From Rhodospirillales bacterium (GTDB lineage: Bacteria; Pseudomonadota; Alphaproteobacteria; JAREAF01): a DNA stretch of 13,170 nucleotides. A program made the position numbers and the translations under genes. The notes beneath the pieces were generated by a model. The model saw nothing but the letters and a program-made list of their open reading frames with translations, did not search any database and was not told the origin of the DNA. Below, piece after piece: positions 6,972-12,311 of this stretch; within the stretch, counting starts at the first letter, position 1; each line of letters starts with the position of its first letter. Location of the stretch: NCBI GenBank assembly GCA_029240475.1, contig JAREAF010000032.1:1-13170 (forward strand), read 5' to 3'.

Positions 6972-8085
6972 GGCCGGACGCGGCGCGTGCCTCATCGACG
7001 GTCGCGAAGGAGCGATAGAGGAACGAGCCCTCCCCTACCTCGCTTTCCCGAGCCGCCAGCGCGGCGATGCGCGCATGATGGGGGGAGAGGCCGCAGGCGG
7101 GATCGGTGGCCGCCGCGTCTCCCACCAGCGCGAAGGCTTGGCAGCGGCAACCGCCCCAGTCGATCTCGCGGCGGTCGCAGGAGCGGCAGGGCTCCGGCAT
7201 CCAGTCGGTGCCGCGGAAGCGGCGGAACGCCTCCGAGCTTTCCCAGATTTCGGCGAGGGGCCGCTCGCGGATGGATTCGAAGACGAGGCCGGGAATCGAA
7301 TCCGCGGCATGGCAGGGCAGCACCTTGCCGGCGGGCGTGACGGTGAGAAACTGCCGCGCCCAGCCGCCCATGCAGGGCTTCGGCCGGCGCGCATAGTAAT
7401 CGGGCACGACATAATCGATGACGGCGCGGCCCTCGAGCCGGGCCCTGGCCTCGGCCACCACGTCGTCGGCAGCGGCAACCTGCGCACGCGTCGGCACGAG
7501 GGCCGCGCGATTGACCAGCCCCCAGCCATAATATTGGACATGAGCGACCTCGATCCGGCGCGCATCCATCGAAGCCGCCATCTCGATCATCGCGCCCAGG
7601 TGCGAGAGGTTCTGCCGGTGCACCACCAGATTGACCGTGAGCGGCAGGCCGGCGGCGCGCACCCATGCGGCGACTGCGCGCTTCTTCTCATGCCCGCCCG
7701 CATAGCCGCCGATGCGGTCGGCCGGTCCCGGCTCGCTGTCCTGGAAGCTGATCTGCACATGGTCGAGCCCGGCCGCCGCGAGCGCCTCGACGCGCGCCTG
7801 GTCGAGCAGCACCGCCGAGGTGATGAGGTTGGTGTAGATGCCGATTTCGCGCGCGGCGGTGACGATCTGTTCCAGATCCTTGCGCACCGTCGGCTCGCCG
7901 CCGGAGAGATGCACCTGCAGCACGCCGATCGCCGCAGCCTGGCGCATGAGGTCGATCCACTCATCGGTCGAAAGCTCCTCACGCGCGCGTGCCAGCTCCA
8001 CCGGATTCGAGCAGTAGGGGCAGCGCAACGGGCACCGGTGGGTCAGCTCGGCCAGGATCGCCAGCGGCGGGGGCATCAGGCTCAT
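6919..8085 (-). CDS. pqqE: PQQ biosynthesis radical SAM enzyme PqqE
   Basis: Cytoplasmic radical SAM/SPASM enzyme that forms the carbon-carbon bond between the Glu and Tyr side chains of PqqA, working with PqqD. 388 aa, normal length. The [4Fe-4S]-SAM motif is Cys18-x3-Cys22-x2-Cys25 (RCPLRCPYCSN), followed by SGGEP (61-65). The SPASM domain has all expected cluster ligands: Cys238, Cys258, Cys300, Cys303, Cys313, Cys315, Cys331, and Asp309 in the EIDWGGC segment, an Asp known as an auxiliary-cluster ligand in studied PqqE. The frame is open far upstream into pqqD/pqqC, but ATG 8085 overlaps the pqqD stop as ATGA, has GGGGGTG nearby and gives the family N-terminus. The last 17-18 residues (Pro/Ala/Arg-rich, beyond the conserved fold) are encoded in the overlap with the convergent permease gene. 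It is the last gene of the PQQ block. Confidence 0.97.
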   Translation of the reverse strand: MSLMPPPLAILAELTHRCPLRCPYCSNPVELARAREELSTDEWIDLMRQAAAIGVLQVHLSGGEPTVRKDLEQIVTAAREIGIYTNLITSAVLLDQARVEALAAAGLDHVQISFQDSEPGPADRIGGYAGGHEKKRAVAAWVRAAGLPLTVNLVVHRQNLSHLGAMIEMAASMDARRIEVAHVQYYGWGLVNRAALVPTRAQVAAADDVVAEARARLEGRAVIDYVVPDYYARRPKPCMGGWARQFLTVTPAGKVLPCHAADSIPGLVFESIRERPLAEIWESSEAFRRFRGTDWMPEPCRSCDRREIDWGGCRCQAFALVGDAAATDPACGLSPHHARIAALAARESEVGEGSFLYRSFATVDEARAASGLTRDRERPEAAVPPAPG

Positions 8086-8369
8086 GCCGCGATCACCCCC
8101 TTGCCGGCGAGCTCGCGCAAGAGCTCCAGCACGTCGTCCCGGATCACCTCGCGCGGCGCCGCATAGACGCGCGCCAGATCGTCGATAATGGCCGCCACTC
8201 TGGTACTGCCGTCGACGCGCTGCAGCACGGCAAGCGCCGTTTCGTCCGGCATGAAGACGCGCTCGGGCGCCTGCACCATCCATTGCTGGCGCTGCGCATT
8301 GAATTGCAGCCGCGAGCCGCGCGGAAACCGCGGGACCGATTGCTCGGTGAGGGTTGCGGATTGGCTCAT
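8082..8369 (-). CDS. pqqD: PqqA-binding chaperone PqqD
   Basis: Small cytoplasmic RiPP recognition protein that binds the PqqA peptide and delivers it to PqqE, 95 aa, typical size. Family features: the N-terminal strand segment RFPRGSRLQFNAQRQQWMVQAPER (broken here by residues 14-37), then a helical part with the VDGSTRVAAIIDDLA segment at 52-66. A longer open frame starts at 8531, but it is the out-of-frame shadow of pqqC. ATG 8369 is chosen because it overlaps the pqqC stop as ATGA, has GGAG/AGGA upstream, and matches the family N-terminus. It is a free-standing pqqD, not fused to pqqC as in Methylobacterium extorquens. It overlaps pqqE at its own stop. Confidence 0.95.
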   Translation of the reverse strand: MSQSATLTEQSVPRFPRGSRLQFNAQRQQWMVQAPERVFMPDETALAVLQRVDGSTRVAAIIDDLARVYAAPREVIRDDVLELLRELAGKGVIAA

Positions 8370-9106
8370 CCGTCCTGCTCCGGCCGGAAGGCGCCCGGCG
8401 GGGGCAGCGCCGGGACGACATAGGCGTGATGCAGCGCGTCCAGCTGCGCCCAGAGCAGGTCCGTCTTGAAGGTGACGGCGTCCAGCACCGCCTGCTGGCG
8501 CTCGCGCGTGTCGGCGCGCTCCAGCACACATTCGAGGGTGAAGGCTACGTCCTCCGGCGCCTCCTTCAGGCGGCGCTGGAAATAGGCGAGCGTGCGCTCG
8601 TTCGCGAAGTCGTAGTGCTTGAGGAGTCCCGCGATTCGCTCCTCATGAATGGCGGGCGCAAAGAGCTCCGTCAGCGAGGAGGCGATCGCCTCGATGAGGC
8701 TGCGCTCGCGCACGAACTGAAGATAGGCATCGACCGCGAAGCGCACGCCCGGAAGAAGCCCTTCATGCCGGAGCACCCGGCCGCGATCGAGGCCGACCGC
8801 CTCGGCCAGCACCAGCCAGCGCTCGATCCCGCCCTCGTTGCCAGGTCCGCCGTCATGCTCCTCGATCCTCTTGCGCCAGGAGCGGCGCAGCGCCGGATCC
8901 TCCATGCGCGACAGCAGCGCGGCGTCCTTCAAAGGGATGCGCGCCTGGTAATAGAAGCGGTTCAGGACCCAGGCCTGCACCTGGCCGCGGTTGAGCTTGC
9001 CGCCATGGAGCAGCCGGTGAAACGGGTGGAGGCTGTGATAGCGCTCCTCGCCGATGCGGCGGATGCGGGGGAGGAACTCCTCGCGTGGCCAGGGCACGTC
9101 GCTCAC
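8366..9106 (-). CDS. pqqC: Pyrroloquinoline-quinone synthase PqqC
   Basis: Cofactorless oxidase that catalyses the final ring closure and eight-electron oxidation of AHQQ to PQQ, 246 aa, an all-helical TENA/THI-4-like fold. By memory alignment to Klebsiella PqqC, the active-site residues fall at identical numbers: His24, Arg50, Gln54, His84, Tyr128, His154, Arg157, Tyr175, Arg179 and Lys214 are all present. Strongly conserved stretches include NRFYYQARIPLKDAA (49-63) and GVRFAVDAYL (120-129). The start is GTG at 9106, not ATG, overlapping the pqqB stop as GTGA, with GGAGG seven bases upstream. It appears fully active. Its stop overlaps pqqD. Confidence 0.97.
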   Translation of the reverse strand: MSDVPWPREEFLPRIRRIGEERYHSLHPFHRLLHGGKLNRGQVQAWVLNRFYYQARIPLKDAALLSRMEDPALRRSWRKRIEEHDGGPGNEGGIERWLVLAEAVGLDRGRVLRHEGLLPGVRFAVDAYLQFVRERSLIEAIASSLTELFAPAIHEERIAGLLKHYDFANERTLAYFQRRLKEAPEDVAFTLECVLERADTRERQQAVLDAVTFKTDLLWAQLDALHHAYVVPALPPPGAFRPEQDG

Positions 9107-10035
9107 AGCCGCACCTCCATCCCGTCCGCCGCGACCTCCCAGCCGCAGGCTGCGGCCTCGGCCCGCTCCGGCGAGTCCGCCAGCAAGAGCGGGTTGGAGT
9201 TGTTGATATGGATGAAGACCTTGCGCCTGACGGCAAGCCCCGCGAAGGCGGCGATGGCGCCATGCGGGCCGGAAGCGCTCATATGCCCCATGCGCCGACC
9301 GGTCTTCGCGCCCGAGCCCTCCAGGATCAACTCCTCATCGCGCCAGAGCGTGCCGTCGAAGAAGACCAGCTCCGCGCGCTTCAGTCGGGTCGCCAGCTCC
9401 GGCGTCATCGCCGCGCAGCTGGGTATGAAGAAGAAGCCGCGCCCCGCCGCGTCGGAGATCCTGAGGCCGATCGTCTCCTCGCCGAGGCGCGCCGTGTCGA
9501 GCGCGGCCTCGTCCGCCTCCAGATAGAGCGGCACCTTGCCGGGGACCGGGAAGGACTCGAGCGCGAGCCCGAGCGGCGATCCCTCCCTATCCCGGAGCGG
9601 CATCGGCTCGTCGAGGATCAGCCTGTGGCGCTCGACCTGATCGCGCGCGAGCACATCGAAGATCGGGTTGGCGCCGAGGATGGAGAGCACGCGCGCCGTG
9701 GCGTAGATCGCCAGCGGTTGGCGCTCGCGCAAGGAGAGCAGCCCCGCGACCGCGTCGACATCGCCGTTGGTCAGGACGATCGCCCGGATCGGGCTGTCGC
9801 GCAGGCCCGTGCGCGGATGCAATGCCGGGGTCGCCTCGATCTGCTGGCGCAGGTCGGGCGCGGCGTTGAGGAGCACCCACCGGTCCTCGTCGGCAGACAC
9901 GGCCAGCGAGGCCTGGGTGGCCGGGCGCGCAGCCGGATCGCCGGCGCGGGCGCGCCGACAGGCCTCGTTGTTCGCGTTCCATTGGGGGAAACCGCCGCCG
10001 GCCGCCGCTCCGAGCACGCGGATGCTGAGGGCCAT
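9103..10035 (-). CDS. pqqB: PQQ biosynthesis protein PqqB (metallo-beta-lactamase fold)
   Basis: PqqB, 310 aa, full length. In Methylobacterium the protein has been reported to be an iron-dependent hydroxylase acting on tyrosine during PQQ synthesis; an older idea was PQQ transport. Conserved parts: GGGFPQWN (13-20), LLNAAPDLRQQI (55-66), VPGKVPL (164-170), FFDGTLW (225-231), MGHMSASG (249-256) and HINNSNP (276-282). Two oddities: the Cys-x-Cys-x2-Cys segment that often follows PQWN is reduced to ANNEAC (21-26, only Cys26), and the family's DH pair in the metal-binding loop (TNGDVDHVAG in typical members) reads Asp94-Ala95. Later His251, His276 and Asp227 remain. It starts at ATG 10035, two bases after a stable hairpin arm, with only a weak ribosome binding site; its stop overlaps the pqqC GTG. 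Confidence 0.95.
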   Translation of the reverse strand: MALSIRVLGAAAGGGFPQWNANNEACRRARAGDPAARPATQASLAVSADEDRWVLLNAAPDLRQQIEATPALHPRTGLRDSPIRAIVLTNGDVDAVAGLLSLRERQPLAIYATARVLSILGANPIFDVLARDQVERHRLILDEPMPLRDREGSPLGLALESFPVPGKVPLYLEADEAALDTARLGEETIGLRISDAAGRGFFFIPSCAAMTPELATRLKRAELVFFDGTLWRDEELILEGSGAKTGRRMGHMSASGPHGAIAAFAGLAVRRKVFIHINNSNPLLLADSPERAEAAACGWEVAADGMEVRL

Positions 10036-10037
10036 CG

Positions 10038-10108
10038 CTCAAGCTGCGGACGCGCGTCCGCCGCGCGGTCTCCCCTCGAGCGAGGGTGAGCGCGCGGCGG
10101 AGCTTGAG
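10038..10108 (-). promoter_or_regulatory. Structured pqqA-pqqB intergenic RNA element
   Basis: The 85-base gap between pqqA and pqqB folds on itself. CTCAAGCT (10038-10045) pairs with AGCTTGAG (10101-10108); CCGCCGCGCG (10058-10067) pairs with CGCGCGGCGG (10091-10100); CCCTCG (10073-10078) pairs with CGAGGG (10081-10086). In addition, 10046-10061 is a perfect 16-base palindrome (centre GCGC) that would compete with the second stem. In the transcript one arm ends two bases before the pqqB ATG, hiding its ribosome binding region. There is no U-run, so it is not a classical intrinsic terminator; more likely it sets a high PqqA to low PqqB-E ratio by attenuation, processing or translational masking. 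Confidence 0.65.
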
Positions 10109-10120
10109 GTGGTCAGAGGA

Positions 10121-10198
10121 TCAGAGTTCCGCCGGATAATAGGCGTTGATCTCCAGACCCACGCAGATCTCCACGATCTTCGGCTTCGACCAGGCCAT
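10121..10198 (-). CDS. pqqA: PQQ precursor peptide PqqA
   Basis: Ribosomally made 25-residue peptide whose Glu and Tyr become the PQQ skeleton. The core is Glu16-Ile-Asn-Ala-Tyr20 (E-x3-Y), the invariant PqqA spacing, with the N-terminal MAWSKPKI leader typical of the family. The start ATG at 10198 has an excellent ribosome binding site, AGGAGGA at 10210-10204, six to seven bases away, much stronger than that of pqqB, fitting a substrate needed in excess. The frame is open back to 10315, but the added residues do not look like PqqA and lie in the gap. It is the first gene of pqqABCDE. The excision peptidase (PqqF/PqqG or TldD-like) is not encoded here. Confidence 0.97.
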   Translation of the reverse strand: MAWSKPKIVEICVGLEINAYYPAEL

Positions 10199-10243
10199 CA
10201 GAGTCCTCCTAGGTGGCCGCGGGGCGTCCTTCGAGAAGGCTAG

Positions 10244-10271
10244 GTTAGAACGCCGGGCGAAAGGGCCACAA
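10244..10271 (-). promoter_or_regulatory. Putative pqqA promoter
   Basis: In the 113-base gap between the exporter permease and pqqA, the minus strand has TTGTGG (10271-10266) and TCTAAC (10249-10244) with a 16-base spacer, a moderate sigma-70-like match. Transcription would start near 10237, leaving a leader of about 39 bases that includes a small CCTTC/GAAGG hairpin (10228-10239). It would give pqqA-E its own promoter besides read-through from the exporter genes. Prediction by eye. Confidence 0.35.
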
Positions 10272-10311
10272 CACCAACGCGGCCCGCTACTCCCTTCGAA
10301 CGTCGCGCGCC

Positions 10312-11121
10312 TCACCCCGTTGCACCTCCCAACCGTGCGGCAAGGCCGCGCGCCGGGTCGTAGGCGAGGATCGCGGCCCCGAGGAACAAAGCCAGGCAGC
10401 CGAGGACGACCGCTGCGGAGACCGGATTGAAGGCGCCGTAGAGCGCGAACCGGATCAGCTCCACCGCATGGGTGAAGGGATTGGCGGCGGCGATGTCGTG
10501 CAGAAGCTCGTTGGCCTCCTGCAGCCGCCAGAGCGGGTACAGCGCCGAGGAGGCGAAGAACATCGGGAAGATCACGAAATTCATCACCCCTGCGAAGTTC
10601 TCCAGCTGCCGGATCAGCGAGGACAGGAGCAGGCCGATGGAGCCCAGCATGAGCCCCGTCAGCATCAGCGCCGGCAGCACGGCGATGTAGCCGACCGGCG
10701 GCAGCTCGATCCCGTAGACCCAGGCGACGAGGAGAAAGGCATAGACCTGGAGCAGCGAGACGAAGACGCCGGCCAGCAGCTTGCAGACGAGCAGGTACCA
10801 GCGCGGCAAGGGGCTGACCAGCAGCACGCGCATGCTGCCCATCTCGCGGTCATAGACCATGGAGAGGGAGCTCTGCATGCCGTTGAAGAGCTGGATCATG
10901 CCGACGAGGCCCGGCAGCACATAGACCTCGTAGGTGATGTAGGTCTCGTAGGGCGCGATGATCGAGACGCCCAGCACCGAACGGAATCCCGCGGCGAAAA
11001 TGAACAGCCAGATCAGCGGCCGCACCAGCGCGGCGAAGAAGCGCTCGCGCTGCTGGGCGAAGCGCAGCGCCTCGCGCCAGATCACGCCCCAGAGGCAACG
11101 GCGGTAATGGGCGATGCTCAT
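10312..11121 (-). CDS. ABC-2 type exporter permease, PQQ/alcohol-oxidation associated (PedC-like)
   Basis: Inner-membrane permease of an ABC-2 family exporter, 269 aa. About six hydrophobic spans are visible: 31-48, 66-82, 112-138, 143-168, 176-196 and 234-255. Family marks are the cytoplasmic DREMGSMRVLLVSPLPRW segment (91-108) and ANPFTHAVELIRFALYG (213-229). This matches the permease subgroup I recall as associated with PQQ-dependent alcohol oxidation clusters (PedC of Pseudomonas putida). The frame is open to 11283, but ATG 11121 overlaps the ATPase stop as ATGA and gives the normal N-terminus; its own ribosome binding site is weak, so coupling to the ATPase is likely. Substrate unknown; toxic alcohol/aldehyde or PQQ export are possible. 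It lies 113 bases upstream of pqqA. Confidence 0.88.
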   Translation of the reverse strand: MSIAHYRRCLWGVIWREALRFAQQRERFFAALVRPLIWLFIFAAGFRSVLGVSIIAPYETYITYEVYVLPGLVGMIQLFNGMQSSLSMVYDREMGSMRVLLVSPLPRWYLLVCKLLAGVFVSLLQVYAFLLVAWVYGIELPPVGYIAVLPALMLTGLMLGSIGLLLSSLIRQLENFAGVMNFVIFPMFFASSALYPLWRLQEANELLHDIAAANPFTHAVELIRFALYGAFNPVSAAVVLGCLALFLGAAILAYDPARGLAARLGGATG

Positions 11122-11897
11122 GCGCCCGGCCCGCGCGTCAGGCTCGTGAAGGCGGCGCCGAGCGAGCCTGCCCCCGCTTGCTCCGCCACGCGCTCGGCCG
11201 GGCCATCGGCGAGCACGCGGCCCCGGTGAAGCAGGATGACGCGGTCGGCCGCACGCACCTCGTCGATGAGATGCGTCGCCCACAGCACCGCAACGCCCTC
11301 CTTCTCCGCCAGCGCGCGCACCCGCTCTAGGATCGCCTGCCGCCCGGGAATGTCGAGCCCGACGGTCGCCTCATCGCAGAGCAGCAGCTTCGGCCGGTGC
11401 AAGAGCGCGCGCGCGATCTCGATCCGCCGCGCCTCGCCCCCCGAGAGGCGCCGGACCGGCTCATCGCCGCGGCCGGCAAGGCCCGCGCGCTCGATCTCCG
11501 CGGCGATGCGCGCCGCAGCCTCCGGCGCAGCAATCCCATGCAGCGCCGCCGCATAGCGCAGGTTCTGCCGCACCGTCAGGTCCAGATCGAGCGTGCGCTG
11601 CTGGAACACCACGCCGATCGCCGAGAGGGCCGCGCCAGCGTCGCGGCGCGGATCGGAGCCGAAGATCGCGATCGAGCCCGCCTGCCGGTCATGGAGCCGC
11701 GTGATCAGCGAAAAGAGCGTGGTCTTGCCCGCTCCATTCGGCCCCAGCAGAATCGCAAGCTCGCCGGGTTGCAATGCGAAGCTGACGTCCTCCAGCGCGG
11801 CGCGGCTGCCGTAGCTGTGCCGCAGGCCGCGGACCCCGAGCGCCGGTGCCGCCAATCCCGCTCCCGTCACGATCGGCGCCTCGGCCAACGCCGTCAT
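11118..11897 (-). CDS. ABC exporter ATP-binding protein, PQQ/alcohol-oxidation associated (PedB-like)
   Basis: Cytoplasmic ATPase partner of the ABC-2 permease that follows, 259 aa. Motifs: Walker A GPNGAGKTT (52-60), Q-loop Gln99/Gln100 in VVFQQRTLD, signature LSGGEARR (151-158), Walker B LLLCDEA (171-177) with Glu176, and H-loop His209 in WATHLIDEV. NatA/CcmA-like exporters share this pattern, and a subgroup is defined by PQQ-dependent alcohol dehydrogenase clusters. The ATG at 11897 is preferred over a TTG at 11903 because GGAG lies seven bases before the ATG. It sits 22 bases after the cytochrome c gene and overlaps the permease as ATGA, so dehydrogenase, cytochrome and exporter look like one transcription unit. 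Confidence 0.9.
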   Translation of the reverse strand: MTALAEAPIVTGAGLAAPALGVRGLRHSYGSRAALEDVSFALQPGELAILLGPNGAGKTTLFSLITRLHDRQAGSIAIFGSDPRRDAGAALSAIGVVFQQRTLDLDLTVRQNLRYAAALHGIAAPEAAARIAAEIERAGLAGRGDEPVRRLSGGEARRIEIARALLHRPKLLLCDEATVGLDIPGRQAILERVRALAEKEGVAVLWATHLIDEVRAADRVILLHRGRVLADGPAERVAEQAGAGSLGAAFTSLTRGPGA

Positions 11898-11919
11898 CCG
11901 CAAACTCCGGCCCGCCGCC

Positions 11920-12237
11920 TCAGGAGCCGCCCGCCGGCAGGCTCTCGTAATAGGCGGCCAGATCCTGGATGTCCTGATCGGAGAGCGGCTGGGCGATGAT
12001 GTTCATCTGCTCGCTCTTCCGCTCGCGCGAGCGGAACAGATGCATCTGCTGCGCTAGATATTGTGACTTCTGCCCCGCGAGGTTCGGGTAGTTCGGCGCG
12101 GTGCCGATCCCGTTCTTGCCGTGGCAGGTCGCGCACATGCCGCTCTTCGCCTGGCCGGCGGCGGGATCGGCGGCATTGGCTGGGATGCCGGCGAGAACAA
12201 GCAGGGCTGCGGCCAAAACCGCCGCGACGCGGGTCAT
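11920..12237 (-). CDS. Small periplasmic class I cytochrome c
   Basis: Secreted monohaem cytochrome c, 105 aa. Residues 1-22 form a signal peptide (short basic start, hydrophobic VAAVLAAALLVLAGI, likely cleavage after ANA22 or AA23). The haem motif is Cys35-Ala-Thr-Cys38-His39 within GMCATCHGKNGIG; Met78 in SEQMNIIAQPLSDQDI is the likely sixth ligand, and the C-terminal helix DIQDLAAYYESLP closes the fold, as in c4/c553-type cytochromes. The ATG at 12237 has GAGGAG eight bases upstream. It lies 74 bases downstream of the PQQ-dependent dehydrogenase gene on the same strand, so it probably takes electrons from that enzyme and passes them to a terminal oxidase (inference from context). Confidence 0.92.
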   Translation of the reverse strand: MTRVAAVLAAALLVLAGIPANAADPAAGQAKSGMCATCHGKNGIGTAPNYPNLAGQKSQYLAQQMHLFRSRERKSEQMNIIAQPLSDQDIQDLAAYYESLPAGGS

Positions 12238-12273
12238 GGGTGCGGCTCCTCGAACGACGGGTTCGGCGTGGAA

Positions 12274-12303
12274 CGCCGGGGAAGCATCGAAGCTCCCCCG
12301 GCG
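12274..12303 (-). promoter_or_regulatory. Hairpin between dehydrogenase and cytochrome c genes
   Basis: CGCCGGGG (12274-12281) pairs with CCCCGGCG (12296-12303), extended past one mismatch by AGC/GCT, around a 5-base loop. It lies in the 74-base gap after the dehydrogenase stop. There is no U-run on the transcript side, so it is more likely an RNA stabiliser, pause or processing site than a full terminator. Function unproven. Confidence 0.4.
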
Positions 12304-12311
12304 CGCCGAGA

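Noticed and set aside
7075..8166. 363-codon plus-strand open frame opposite pqqE
   Set aside because: Antisense shadow of a well-supported pqqE; no recognisable domain. The same applies to plus-strand frames at 8354-9526, 9085-10089 and 10468-11229.
8370..8531. Longer PqqD or PqqC-PqqD fusion
   Set aside because: The upstream part is the wrong frame of pqqC; stop and start overlap as ATGA, so the two proteins are separate.
10199..10315. Longer PqqA precursor starting at 10315
   Set aside because: The standard 25-residue peptide from ATG 10198 has the ideal AGGAGGA site; the upstream residues do not resemble any PqqA leader.
12274..12303. Rho-independent terminator after the dehydrogenase gene
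   Set aside because: The hairpin is real but no U-run follows it on the transcribed strand, and the cytochrome c gene follows closely; kept only as a hairpin of unknown role.
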